From positions 118,561 through 182,560 of the forward strand of contig CAVVCQ010000006.1 in the NCBI GenBank assembly GCA_963746805.1: a stretch of 64,000 nucleotides of DNA, given 5' to 3'. Position numbers and translations under genes: made by a program. The stretch is from DATHTC01 sp963746805. Its GTDB lineage: Bacteria > Actinomycetota > Thermoleophilia > Gaiellales > Gaiellaceae. A model generated the notes under the pieces. That model had not been told where the DNA came from and did not search any database. It saw only the letters and a program-made list of their open reading frames with translations. How positions within the stretch are numbered: the first letter of the stretch is position 1; each line of letters opens with the position of its first letter. Of the stretch, positions 32,772-41,559 are shown one piece after another.

Positions 32772-34376
32772 TCAGACGGCCGCTTCCGCCGTTTTTCCCG
32801 GCGCCGGCTCGGCGGCGGCGGCGCTGTCTTCGGCGTGGTACTCGGCGAGCAGGCGCTGCTCCTCGTCGCGCTTCGGGAACATGAACCAGACGAGCACGGC
32901 TCCGAGCACCACGGCGACGATCCCGGCCGTGTACGCCCACTGGTCGCCGTCCAGGAACGAGGTCTTCGCGGCGGCGACGATCGCGTCCTGCGTCGACGCC
33001 GGGTAACGCTGCGCGGTATCGACGGCGCTCGAGAACGACTTCGTCAGCTCGCTCTGGACGTCGTCCGAGACGTTCTTGCCGGACGCCGTGATCGCCGCTC
33101 CCGCCGCGGCCGCGTATCCGGCCGTCAGCAGCGCGCCGAAGATCGACTGCATGATCGCGCCGCCGAGGTCGCGCTGCAGGTCGGCGGTACCGGACGCCAT
33201 CCCCGCCCGCGTGACCGGCACCGACCCGGTGAGCGAGTGCGACGCCGGCGTGCCGGCGAAGCCGACGCCGATGCCGACGAGGGAGTACCCGAGCGCGACC
33301 TTCCAGTACGGGATGCCCTCCTTCCACAGCAGGAGCATCGTGAGGAAGCCGAGCAGGACGAACAGGTATCCGATGAGGAGCGTCACGCGGGCGCCGTTGC
33401 GCTCCACGAGCTTCGCCGAGCGCGGCGCCACGAGCACCATGAACACCGCCGCGGGGAGGATCGCGAGCCCGGCGTCGACGGTCGAGTAGGCGAGCACGTT
33501 CTGCAGGAACTGCTGGCCGATGTACATCGACCCCATCAGCGAGCCGAAGACGATGATCCCCGCGACCGCCGCCACCCAGAACGTCCGGCGCGATGCGACC
33601 TGGAGGTCGTACAGCGGGTTGCGGGCGCGCCGCTGGCGCAGGAGGAACGCGACGAGCGCGGCGGCCGCGACGAGGAACAGGCCGATGACGAGCGCTCCCT
33701 TGTTCGGCACGGCGGCGAAGTTGATCCCGAGGATGAGCGCGCCCACGAGGAAGATCGAGAGCACGCCGCCCGCGTGGTCGACGGGCTCGCTCGTCTCGTT
33801 CACGTGGGCGGGGACGAGCACCACCGCCATGACCAGGCCGATCGCCGCGAGCGGCAGCGTCAGCAGGAAGACGGAGCCCCACCAGAAGTGCTCGAGCAGG
33901 ATCCCCGAGCAGAGCGGTCCGAGGGCCGCGATCGCGCCGCCGGTCGCCGCCCACAGCGCGATCGACTTCGTCCGAGCAGGCCCCGACCAGAGCGCGGCGA
34001 TCAGCGCGAGCGTCGTCGGATACGCCATCCCGGCCGCGAGACCGCCGAGGACGCGGGCGCCGAACAGAAACTCGACCGACGGCGCCCAGGCGGCGAGCAG
34101 ATCCGCCGGCACCGTGAGGATCATTCCGAGGACCAGCAGGAGCTTGCGGCCGTAGCGGTCGCCGACGGCGCCGAGATACAGCACCGACGCGGCGAGACCG
34201 AGCGAGTATCCGACCGCGACGAGGTTGAGCTCCGTCTGCGAGGCGTCGAACGCCTCGCCGATCGACGGCAGCGCGACGTTCGCGACCGCGAGCCCGAGGT
34301 TCGCCACGGCCGCGACCGCGATGAGCGCGCCGAGGACGAGGCCCGCCCGCTTCGGCGCTGTCGACGCCGCCTCCAT
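32772..34376 (-). CDS. MFS drug-type exporter, DHA2 (14-helix) family
   Basis: 534-residue major-facilitator transporter. Fourteen membrane helices can be counted. Family motif A is seen as LGAVGDRYGRKLLLVLGM after helix 2, and motif C as ALGPLCSGILLEHFWW in helix 5. A soluble loop before the last helix (TASGKNVSDDVQSELTKSFS ...) is typical of EmrB/QacA relatives. Probably exports toxic organic compounds by proton antiport; substrate unknown. No regulator is adjacent. Confidence 0.92.
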   Translation of the reverse strand: MEAASTAPKRAGLVLGALIAVAAVANLGLAVANVALPSIGEAFDASQTELNLVAVGYSLGLAASVLYLGAVGDRYGRKLLLVLGMILTVPADLLAAWAPSVEFLFGARVLGGLAAGMAYPTTLALIAALWSGPARTKSIALWAATGGAIAALGPLCSGILLEHFWWGSVFLLTLPLAAIGLVMAVVLVPAHVNETSEPVDHAGGVLSIFLVGALILGINFAAVPNKGALVIGLFLVAAAALVAFLLRQRRARNPLYDLQVASRRTFWVAAVAGIIVFGSLMGSMYIGQQFLQNVLAYSTVDAGLAILPAAVFMVLVAPRSAKLVERNGARVTLLIGYLFVLLGFLTMLLLWKEGIPYWKVALGYSLVGIGVGFAGTPASHSLTGSVPVTRAGMASGTADLQRDLGGAIMQSIFGALLTAGYAAAAGAAITASGKNVSDDVQSELTKSFSSAVDTAQRYPASTQDAIVAAAKTSFLDGDQWAYTAGIVAVVLGAVLVWFMFPKRDEEQRLLAEYHAEDSAAAAEPAPGKTAEAAV

Positions 34377-34538
34377 CCCCGCGAGGATCGCCGCCCGTCA
34401 GGGGGTTGCAATCACCCGCTTGGGATGAGCGGGCTCGGAAGGCCTGGAAGGGCTCGGCCCTCAGTGCGCCGATCAGCCGCGGGCGCGCGACCGATCAGCA
34501 GCCGGTGATCACGACCGGGTCAGGGTCACCGGCCGATG

Positions 34539-35006
34539 TCAGCTCGGTCCGACCTCGCGGCGCGCGAGCTCCAGGAGGTCCGTCTTCGCCCGTGACCAGC
34601 GGAAGAGCCAGGCGTCGTCGCGGTCGCGGCGGTCATCGAACGCGACAGCCGCCTCGCTGACCGCGGCCTGAAGCCGCTGAAGCGCTTCGCGTGCACGCTC
34701 GGAGCCGACCAGCATCGCCAGGGCCGCCGCCTCGAAGACGCCTGAGCCGGCCGCTTCGACGCGTGCCGCGCGACGCTCGTCGGCTCCTGCGGTGGTCGGC
34801 GGGAGCGCGTTCCCGAAGCGTGCAGCGGCCGCCAGGACACTCGCGTAGGCATCACGCTTCAGGGCTTGCGTCGCCGTCGCCTGCTCCGCATGCTCCCTCT
34901 GGCGCTCCCCGACGGTCGTCGCGACCGCCGTCACCACGGCCACGAGGATGGCCACCGCGCCGGTGATCAGCGCGCCGCCGTGGCGATGAAGCAGACCGTC
35001 ATTCAC
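34539..35006 (-). CDS. Single-pass membrane hypothetical protein
   Basis: 155 residues with one N-terminal membrane helix (ALITGAVAILVAVVTAVATT) followed by a helical Ala/Arg-rich cytoplasmic or outer part with a WLFRWSRAKTDLLELA end. The AGGTG box before ATG supports the start. I do not recognise it. The 160-bp gap between it and the MFS start (34377-34538) holds nothing notable. Confidence 0.7.
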   Translation of the reverse strand: MNDGLLHRHGGALITGAVAILVAVVTAVATTVGERQREHAEQATATQALKRDAYASVLAAAARFGNALPPTTAGADERRAARVEAAGSGVFEAAALAMLVGSERAREALQRLQAAVSEAAVAFDDRRDRDDAWLFRWSRAKTDLLELARREVGPS

Positions 35007-35043
35007 CTGCTCACATGACCGCGCGCGCGGTCACGTTCTTCCG

Positions 35044-35601
35044 CTACGCAGGCGCCGCCACCCCCGGCGGGCGCAGGTAGCCCTGCGACACGATCCGGTC
35101 TCCCATCTCGTCGTAGATACCCGGATCGGTCGGCGTCCAGGTGGCGAGCCCGTCGACGTAGCGGTTGTACATGCAGAACGCCGCCGCGATCAGCACCGTG
35201 TCGTGGATCTCGACGTCCGTGGCGCCCTCGCTGCGGGCAGCTTCGACGTCCTCGGGTGTCACCGAGCGCCCGTCCGCACGGACCTTCGCCGCGATCCGCA
35301 GCAGCGCCCGCAGCTTGTCGCTGATCGGCGCGCCGTCGGGATCGGTCTTCACGCGGTCGACCAGCTCCATGCCCCCGTCGAGCTGCTTCGCCGCGAACGT
35401 GCTGTGCGACGTCTGGCAGAAGACGCACTCGTTCAGGTTCGAGACGTAGGCCGCGATCAGCTCGCGCTCGCCGCGGCCGAGCGTGTTGTCGCCGCGGAGC
35501 AGCACCTCGGCGAGCTGGTTGAGGGGCGCAGCCGTCTCGGGCCGGAACATCATCGCGCTGCGGATCCCCGGGACGCCTTCGGGCAGGTCGATGTGAGGCA
35601 A
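35044..35601 (-). CDS. Carboxymuconolactone decarboxylase/AhpD-like peroxidase-related protein
   Basis: 185 residues of the CMD/AhpD helical fold. The active motif NLNECVFCQTSHSTFAAKQL contains the E-C-x-x-C-x-x-x-H set of AhpD-type disulfide reductases/peroxidases. FRPETAAPLNQLAEVLLRGD and DTVLIAAAFCMYNRYVDGLA flank it as usual for the uncharacterised peroxidase-related branch. It starts with TTG at 35601, set by AAGGAG six bases upstream. It diverges from the large fusion gene 64 bp away. Confidence 0.9.
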   Translation of the reverse strand: MPHIDLPEGVPGIRSAMMFRPETAAPLNQLAEVLLRGDNTLGRGERELIAAYVSNLNECVFCQTSHSTFAAKQLDGGMELVDRVKTDPDGAPISDKLRALLRIAAKVRADGRSVTPEDVEAARSEGATDVEIHDTVLIAAAFCMYNRYVDGLATWTPTDPGIYDEMGDRIVSQGYLRPPGVAAPA

Positions 35602-35664
35602 CGGATTCTCCTTCGTCGTGGCCGCCGTAGGAACGAAGCCTGCAGGGCACTAGCATCTGACGCA

Positions 35665-38600
35665 ATGGGTGCGCAGGCCGTCGTCGACGGAGGCAAGCCG
35701 ACGATCCGCATCCGCGGCACGGCGTATCCCGTGCTGCTCCCGTCCGTGCGCGACCCGCGCCTGCACCTCGCGGCGGTGATCATCACGCTGCAGGTCCTGG
35801 GGCAGACGTCCTTCGACTTCAGCCTCTCGATCGCGCAGATCCTCGTCTCGGTGCTGACGTGCGCGGTGCTCGAGGTGGCGATCACCTTCCGCCAGCAGCA
35901 CGTGCTGATGTGGCCCGCGAGCGCGCTCCTGACCGGGAACGGCGTCGCGTTCATCCTCCGCGTCCCCGGCACCGAGCACGGCGACTGGTGGAGCATGAAC
36001 GGCTGGTGGATCTTCGCGGGCACCGCCGCCGTGTCGCTGCTCTCGAAGTACGTGATCAAGTTCCGCGGGTCGCACGTCTTCAACCCGTCGAACTTCGGCC
36101 TCGTCCTCTGCTTCCTGCTGCTCGGGCCCGAGCACGCCGACCCGCTCGATTTCTGGTGGGGACCGATGTCGCCGGCGCTGGCGTTCGCGCTCGTGGTCAT
36201 CACCGTCGGCGGTTTCTCGATCCTCCGCCGGCTGAAGCTGCTGGAGATCGCGGTCGGCTTCTGGCTCGCGTTCGCCGCCGGCCTCGCCGTGCTCGCGGCG
36301 AGCGGCCACGAGATGACGGCCCGCTGGCACCTCGGGCCGATCACCGGCTGGGAGTTCTGGCGCGTCCTCGTCTTCTCGCCGGAGATCCTCGTCTTCCTCT
36401 TCTTCATGATCAGCGACCCGCGCACGATCCCCCGCACCGGCCCGGGCCGCCGCGCGTACGCGGTCGGGATCGGCCTGCTCGCGGTCGTGCTGATCGCGCC
36501 GCAGACGACGGAGTTCGCGACGAAGGTCGCCGTGCTGGGCGCGCTCTTCCTCGTCTGCGCGATCCGGCCCGTGCTCGTCTGGACCCAGGTGCCGCTGCGC
36601 CTCGGCGGCGGGCGGGCGCGCCTCGGGACGATCGCGGCGGCGGGCGCGGCCGCGTTCGTCGCGCTCGTCCTGCTCGCCGGCATCCCCGCGCGGCCCGACG
36701 AGGCCTCCGCGAGCGTGCTGCCGGCGCGTGCGCTCCCCGACGTCACCGTCCTGCACTCGCCCGGCGTCGCGACCCAGCTCGACCGCGCCACCGCGGAGCA
36801 GATCGCGCGCGACGTGGTCGCGAACCTGGGGAACGAGGCGGACGCGGTGCTCCGCCGTGATCCCGACCGCGCGACGGCGGGCGCGGCCGGCGAGCGGCTC
36901 GCCTCGGTCTGGGCGCGAATCGACGCCGCGGGCGCGACCGTCGACGTGCCGGAGTTCGACCTCCGGCACATGACGGTGAAGCTCGAGCGCAACGAGGGAC
37001 AGGGGCCGCCGCTCGTCCTCGCCGACCTCGTGGGCACGGTCCAGCTCGTCAGCTACCGCGGCTCGCCGCCGACCGTGCAGGCACGCGGCGCGCCGACCGC
37101 GTACCGGCAGACGCTCGAGCTCGTCCTCACGGACGGCCGCTACCTGATCGTCGGCTCGCGCGGGCCGGCGCCGCCCGCGCTCGCGGCGCCGGCGGTCGAG
37201 CCCGCCCCGGCCACGGCGACCGGGCTGCGGCTCGAGGACGTGGCCGCGGCGTCCGGCCTGCGCTTCCGCCACGGCGCGTTCCGCTTCACGACCTCGAACG
37301 ACCCTGCGGCCGCGATGGGCGGCGGGCTCTGCTGGCTCGACTACGACGGCGACGGCTGGCTCGACCTCTACGTCGTCAACTCGTACTCGATCCAGGGCGA
37401 CCTGACGCAGTGGAAGCGACGCGGCGGGACGCCCCGGAGCGCGCTCTTCCGCAACGAGCGCGGCCGGTTCGTCGACGTCAGCCGCGGCTCGGGCGCGAAC
37501 GTCTCGCTCCGCGGGAGCGGCTGCGTCGCCGGCGACCTGAACGGCGACGGGCACACCGACCTGTACGTCACCGCGGACGGCTACGACGCGCTGCTCTGGA
37601 ACCGCGGCGACGGGACGTTCGCCGAGGGCGCCCGCGCCGCCGGCATCACAACGTTCGGCTGGCACAGCGGCGCTGCCGTCGGCGACGTGAACGGCGACGG
37701 ACGGCCCGACCTCTACGTGTCGAGCTACGCCGACCTGAACGCCCGGGTGCCGGGCGCGAGCAGCGGCTTCCCGGGCAACTACCGCGCCGTCCGCGACCGC
37801 CTCTACCTCAACCTCGGCCCCGACGCGCAAGGCCGCTCGCGCTTCCGCGACGTCGCGCAGCAGGCCGGCGTCGAGACGGGGCAGGTCGACCACGGCCTCG
37901 GCGTCGTCTTCACGGACGTGAACGACGACGGCCGGCTCGACCTCTACGTGGCGAACGACACGGACCCGAACCGGCTCCTCCTGAACGTCCCCGACGAGGG
38001 GCCGCTCGGGTTCCGGCTCCGCGAGCGCGCCGGCGATGACGTCGTCGCCGACCCCCAGGCGGGGATGGGCGTCGCGGCCGCCGACTTCAACGGCGACACG
38101 CGGCCCGACCTGTTCGTGACGAACTCGCACCGCCAGCTGCACGGCGTCTTCGCCAGCGGCGTGCCGTGGTTCCTCGACGCGCGGCGGGAGTTCGCACAAG
38201 CCTTCGACACGAGCTACGCCGGCTGGGGCGTGACGTGGCCGGACCTCGACCTCGACGGCGACCTCGACGTCGTCCTGGCGAACGGCGCGATCCCCGTGCG
38301 CGCCCCGGCACGCGACGCGGAGCCGGTGCAGGTGCTCGAGTGGGGCCGGTCGGGCGTCACCGACGTCACCGCGAGCGTGCTCGGCAAGGGCCTGCGCGTC
38401 AACGGCCGGGGACTCGCCGCGGCGGACTACGACAACGACGGCGACGTCGACGTCGCGGTCAACTCGATCGCAGGGCCGCTGGCGCTGCTCCGCAACGGCG
38501 GTGCGTCCGGCCACTGGCTCGAGGTCGCGGTCGAGCCGTTCGCACCGGGCGCGCGGGTGACGGTCGAACTGGCGGACGGTCCTCGGCTGGTGCGCGAGGT

Positions 38601-38760
38601 CCAGGCGGGGAGCAGCTACCTCTCGTCGGAGGACCCGCGCGTGCACTTCGGGCTCGGCCCGGCCGCAACGGTGAAAGCGCTCACGGTGCGTCTCCCGGAC
38701 GGCCGCACGATCCGCCGGACGAACGTCGCCGCGAACCAGGTGGTCACCATTCCGTCTTAA
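35665..38760 (+). CDS. NqrB/RnfD (UnbU-like) membrane domain fused to FG-GAP repeats and ASPIC/UnbV domain
   Basis: 1,031 residues. Residues 1-~345 hold about nine membrane helices with the NqrB/RnfD hallmark RGSHVFNPSNFGLVLCFLLL; no SGAT-type flavin Thr motif is evident. Residues ~350-515 are a soluble domain I do not recognise. Residues ~520-940 are FG-GAP/VCBS beta-propeller repeats with calcium loops (DYDGDGWLDLY, DLNGDGHTDLY, DVNGDGRPDLY, DVNDDGRLDLY, DFNGDTRPDLF, DLDGDLDVV, DYDNDGDVDVA). Residues ~945-1031 are the ASPIC/UnbV domain (SGHWLEVAV ... VQAGSSYLSSEDPRVHFGLG). UnbU and UnbV are separate conserved proteins of enediyne clusters (family knowledge); no polyketide synthase is here. 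The propeller should be extracellular. Confidence 0.88.
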   Translation: MGAQAVVDGGKPTIRIRGTAYPVLLPSVRDPRLHLAAVIITLQVLGQTSFDFSLSIAQILVSVLTCAVLEVAITFRQQHVLMWPASALLTGNGVAFILRVPGTEHGDWWSMNGWWIFAGTAAVSLLSKYVIKFRGSHVFNPSNFGLVLCFLLLGPEHADPLDFWWGPMSPALAFALVVITVGGFSILRRLKLLEIAVGFWLAFAAGLAVLAASGHEMTARWHLGPITGWEFWRVLVFSPEILVFLFFMISDPRTIPRTGPGRRAYAVGIGLLAVVLIAPQTTEFATKVAVLGALFLVCAIRPVLVWTQVPLRLGGGRARLGTIAAAGAAAFVALVLLAGIPARPDEASASVLPARALPDVTVLHSPGVATQLDRATAEQIARDVVANLGNEADAVLRRDPDRATAGAAGERLASVWARIDAAGATVDVPEFDLRHMTVKLERNEGQGPPLVLADLVGTVQLVSYRGSPPTVQARGAPTAYRQTLELVLTDGRYLIVGSRGPAPPALAAPAVEPAPATATGLRLEDVAAASGLRFRHGAFRFTTSNDPAAAMGGGLCWLDYDGDGWLDLYVVNSYSIQGDLTQWKRRGGTPRSALFRNERGRFVDVSRGSGANVSLRGSGCVAGDLNGDGHTDLYVTADGYDALLWNRGDGTFAEGARAAGITTFGWHSGAAVGDVNGDGRPDLYVSSYADLNARVPGASSGFPGNYRAVRDRLYLNLGPDAQGRSRFRDVAQQAGVETGQVDHGLGVVFTDVNDDGRLDLYVANDTDPNRLLLNVPDEGPLGFRLRERAGDDVVADPQAGMGVAAADFNGDTRPDLFVTNSHRQLHGVFASGVPWFLDARREFAQAFDTSYAGWGVTWPDLDLDGDLDVVLANGAIPVRAPARDAEPVQVLEWGRSGVTDVTASVLGKGLRVNGRGLAAADYDNDGDVDVAVNSIAGPLALLRNGGASGHWLEVAVEPFAPGARVTVELADGPRLVREVQAGSSYLSSEDPRVHFGLGPAATVKALTVRLPDGRTIRRTNVAANQVVTIPS

Positions 38761-38807
38761 CCCGCGCGCCGACCCCCGGCCTGGCGGTCCGTGGCACACT
38801 CGGAGAC

Positions 38808-39380
38808 GTGTCGAAGCTTCGTGCGATCGGCGCGGACGTCGAGGAGGCGCTCGAGGACGTCAACGTCCCGAGCTACGTCATCGACTCCACGGGGGTGATC
38901 CGCTGGGTCAACTCGGCCGCGCGCAGGCTCGTGGGCGACGTCCGCGGCCGCCAGTTCACGTCCGTCGTCGCGGCGGAGGACACGCGGCGCGCGCGCGAGT
39001 CGTTCGCTTCGAAGATCGCGGGCACGGCTACCGTCACGGACGCCGAGGTCGTCCTCCTCGGCGAGGACGGCGATCGCGTCTCGGTCGAGGTGAGCTCCGT
39101 CCCGCTCCACCGCGGCGACCGCGTGATCGGCGTCTTCGGGCAGCTCTCGCACGTGCATGACGTGCCCGCGGATCCCCCCGCGCACCCGGCCCTGACGCCG
39201 CGCCAGACCGAGATTCTCCGACTCCTCGATCGCGGCTACTCGACCCGGCAGATGGCCGAGGAGCTGCACATCAGCACCGAGACGGTGCGAAACCACGTGC
39301 GGAACGTGCTGCAGGAGCTGGGCGTCCACTCGCGGCTCGAGGCCGTCACACTCGCGCGTCGCGAGCACGTCGTCGCCTGA
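38808..39380 (+). CDS. PAS-LuxR transcriptional regulator
   Basis: 190 residues. An N-terminal PAS domain (VPSYVIDSTGVIRWVNSAAR, a fold core near residues 15-110) precedes a LuxR-type helix-turn-helix (LTPRQTEILRLLDRGYSTRQ then ISTETVRNHVRNVLQELGVH). GTG start with ggag upstream. A single-protein sensor-regulator; ligand unknown. It is the first of several LuxR-type genes before the pilus region, 47 bp after the large fusion gene. Confidence 0.92.
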   Translation: MSKLRAIGADVEEALEDVNVPSYVIDSTGVIRWVNSAARRLVGDVRGRQFTSVVAAEDTRRARESFASKIAGTATVTDAEVVLLGEDGDRVSVEVSSVPLHRGDRVIGVFGQLSHVHDVPADPPAHPALTPRQTEILRLLDRGYSTRQMAEELHISTETVRNHVRNVLQELGVHSRLEAVTLARREHVVA

Positions 39381-39405
39381 CCACGCGCCGGCAGCAGGCC
39401 GGCGC

Positions 39406-39425
39406 GGAATGACACAACCGTGTCA
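39406..39425 (+). promoter_or_regulatory. Shared 20-bp motif with GTGTCA inverted repeat
   Basis: GGAATGACACAACCGTGTCA, containing TGACAC-aacc-GTGTCA. 17 of 20 positions match the site at 51672-51691, and a related gacgcaaaacctgtgtcagg lies at 40619-40638. Located 36 bases upstream of the small gene at 39461. Confidence 0.5.
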
Positions 39426-39460
39426 GGCGGCCCGGGGCCTACGCGCGCGACAGTGTCGGA

Positions 39461-39760
39461 GTGGACGATGCGGCCTTCAGCGACACGATCTCATTCGAGA
39501 TTCCGCAGCGCTCCGCCGCCATGCACCTGCGCCGGCGGCTTCGGTCGCGCTGGCTGGAGTCGCTGGAACGGGAGGACGACGGCGGATGGATCGTCTCCGC
39601 GCACCTGCGAGCCGAAGCGAGCGACCTCGCGACGCTGCTCCGTGACGTCGAGACGTGGGTCGCCGAGCGCGGCATGCACGAGCTCTGGTTCCAGCTCGAC
39701 GGCCGCTCGTACCTCCTCCGGTCGCCACACGCCGACTCATCGACCGCGACGGCGGCCTGA
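39461..39760 (+). CDS. Small hypothetical protein
   Basis: 99 residues beginning at GTG. Sequence is mixed alpha/beta (AAMHLRRRLRSRWLESLERE, then DGGWIVSAHLRAEASDLATL and HELWFQLDGRSYLL) and looks like a real soluble protein, possibly with a strand-helix-strand fold. No family recognised. It sits between two LuxR-type regulator genes and just downstream of the 20-bp motif; it may belong to their regulon. Confidence 0.6.
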   Translation: MDDAAFSDTISFEIPQRSAAMHLRRRLRSRWLESLEREDDGGWIVSAHLRAEASDLATLLRDVETWVAERGMHELWFQLDGRSYLLRSPHADSSTATAA

Positions 39761-39767
39761 GGACGCG

Positions 39768-39944
39768 ATGGCCGGCTGGACCGAGAAGCGGGATTCTCCG
39801 CGCGTTCGTCCCGCGCGACGGCACGAGCTCCCTGCAGTGCCCTGGAGGCGACGAATGAGGCGCATGCTCATGTCGCTGCGCGTGACCGTCTCTCCCGGCC
39901 GCGACCGCCGCGCGCGCGCCCGCCGCGCTGAGGCGCGCTCATGA
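39768..39944 (+). CDS. Possible small basic protein, coupled to the next regulator
   Basis: 58-residue frame (MAGWTEKRDSPRVRPARRHE ... RARARRAEARS) with a very basic end. Its stop overlaps the ATG of the response regulator (ATGA). No homology seen; it could be a leader peptide or a chance frame in GC-rich DNA. Confidence 0.3.
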   Translation: MAGWTEKRDSPRVRPARRHELPAVPWRRRMRRMLMSLRVTVSPGRDRRARARRAEARS

Positions 39945-40606
39945 GTACCCGCATCGTCGTCGTCGAGGACCACCCGCTGATGCTGAGGGCGATCCTCGAG
40001 ATCCTCGAGCAGGACAGCGGCTTCGAGGTCGCAGGAAGCGCCACGTCGGGCGCCCAGGTGGCGCCGCTCGTCGCGCGGGCCCGACCCGACCTCGTTCTCC
40101 TCGACCTCCAGATCCCAGGCCTCGACGGACTGGAGTGCCTCCGCCAGCTGCGCGAGTCGTCCTCGCGCGCGAGCGTCGTCGTCTTCTCGGGCGTCGAGAA
40201 CCGCGAGACGATCGAGCAGGTACTCCGCGAAGGCGCCGCCGCATTCGTCTCCAAGTCGATCGACCCCTTCGACCTGCCTGCCGTTCTCCGCGCCGCGCTG
40301 CTGGGGAGCGTCTACTTCTCCACGCCGCAGGTCACGCGCGAGACGCTGGCCGACTTCCAGTCCGAGGCGGACAACGAGCAGGCGCGACTCAGCACCGGCC
40401 TCACGCCTCGCGAGCTCGAGATCCTCGTCGCGGTCTCGAGCGGGATCTCGAATCGCGCGATCGGCACACAGCTCTTCCTCTCCGACCAGACGGTCAAGTT
40501 CCACCTGAACCGGATCTACAAGAAGCTCGGAGTCGCGAACCGCACGGAAGCTGCGGGGCGCGCGCACCGGCTCGGGCTCGTGCGCGACCTGGCACACGCC
40601 GGCTGA
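39941..40606 (+). CDS. NarL/FixJ-type response regulator
   Basis: 221 residues: receiver domain (RIVVVEDHPLMLRAILEILE, acceptor Asp in LVLLDLQIPGLDGLE, conserved Lys in AFVSKSIDP) and a LuxR HTH (LTPRELEILVAVSSGISNRA then LSDQTVKFHLNRIYKKLGVA). No histidine kinase gene is next to it, so it is an orphan in this window. Its position beside the Tad region suggests, but does not show, a role in pilus control. Confidence 0.93.
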   Translation: MSTRIVVVEDHPLMLRAILEILEQDSGFEVAGSATSGAQVAPLVARARPDLVLLDLQIPGLDGLECLRQLRESSSRASVVVFSGVENRETIEQVLREGAAAFVSKSIDPFDLPAVLRAALLGSVYFSTPQVTRETLADFQSEADNEQARLSTGLTPRELEILVAVSSGISNRAIGTQLFLSDQTVKFHLNRIYKKLGVANRTEAAGRAHRLGLVRDLAHAG

Positions 40607-40647
40607 GCCTCTAGCGCAGACGCAAAACCTGTGTCAGGGTGTGCTCG

Positions 40648-40944
40648 ATGGTGAGCACAGCCGCCTTTGCTTACACCCTCGTCGCTGGCGCCGCCCTGCT
40701 CGCGCTCTGGATCCTTGCGCGCTACTCGAAGCTCGGCCCGAGGACCGTCGGCTGGGCCATCGGCCACCTCGTCGTGGCCGTCGTGCTGCTCCACGCAATC
40801 TCCGCCCCCTTCGCCGTCGTCGAGGCGATCGGCGTCCCTGCGGCGCTGTGGGTGCAGATGTTCGGCGTCGCCCTGCCGCTGTTCGTGTACGCGTTCCTCA
40901 GCGGAGGCTGGGTCACGCGCGCGGCGATCAGCCAGCTTCGCTGA
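40648..40944 (+). CDS. Small three-helix membrane protein
   Basis: 98 residues with three hydrophobic helices (AAFAYTLVAGAALLALWILA, VGWAIGHLVVAVVLLHAISA, LWVQMFGVALPLFVYAFLSG). ATG at 40648 lies nine bases after AGGG; the motif gtgtcagg sits just before. Function unknown. Similar in style to the next gene; both may be components of the same membrane function. Confidence 0.7.
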   Translation: MVSTAAFAYTLVAGAALLALWILARYSKLGPRTVGWAIGHLVVAVVLLHAISAPFAVVEAIGVPAALWVQMFGVALPLFVYAFLSGGWVTRAAISQLR

Positions 40945-41047
40945 GAGCCGCCTGTCCGTTCCCTTGGAGACGGGTGAGCCTGCTGCCGATCCGGTCGCCA
41001 CAAAGCCCGTAGACCCGGTACGCACAGAGAGATAGGCTCCGGCCCTC

Positions 41048-41425
41048 GTGGCGCCGTCCCTGCTCCTGCTCGACGTGTGCCTCGGCGTAGGCCTCTTGGC
41101 CGCGATCGCTCTCGCGGCGCGACGGACGCCCGTCTCGATGTCCTCGCGCAGCAAACGGCTCGTCGGTTGGGCGCTGATCGCGGTACCGCTCCCGCTCGCG
41201 GTCGCGCTCCACCTATTCGTCTGGCCGGCCTCAGCGTTCGACCACCTGGCGTTCGTCGCCGGCGTCGTTGCTTTCGCAGCCGGCGCGTTCCTCGTACTGC
41301 CGAGCGACGACCGTGACGATCGCCGGGAAGAGAGCGACGACCAGGACCCCCCGCCCTGGTGGCCGGACTTCGACCGCGACTTCCGGGCGTACGCCCGTAC
41401 CTCCCGGCCTAGGGTGCACGCGTAG
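41048..41425 (+). CDS. Small three-helix membrane protein with acidic tail
   Basis: 125 residues starting at GTG. Three hydrophobic helices occupy residues 3-85, followed by an acidic and proline/tryptophan tail (DDRDDRREESDDQDPPPWWP DFDRDF). No family recognised. Gap 41426-41559 after it holds nothing supported. Confidence 0.65.
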   Translation: MAPSLLLLDVCLGVGLLAAIALAARRTPVSMSSRSKRLVGWALIAVPLPLAVALHLFVWPASAFDHLAFVAGVVAFAAGAFLVLPSDDRDDRREESDDQDPPPWWPDFDRDFRAYARTSRPRVHA

Positions 41426-41559
41426 CCGTGAGCGTTCGGGCATTCGTCTACGTGCTCGTCAGTGCTGCCGGACTGCTCGCGCTCTGAACCCTGGTGCGGT
41501 TCGCCGATTTCGGCCGCCGCAATTAACGACCGTGGCGGGCGACACAAGGGCCGCGAGTC

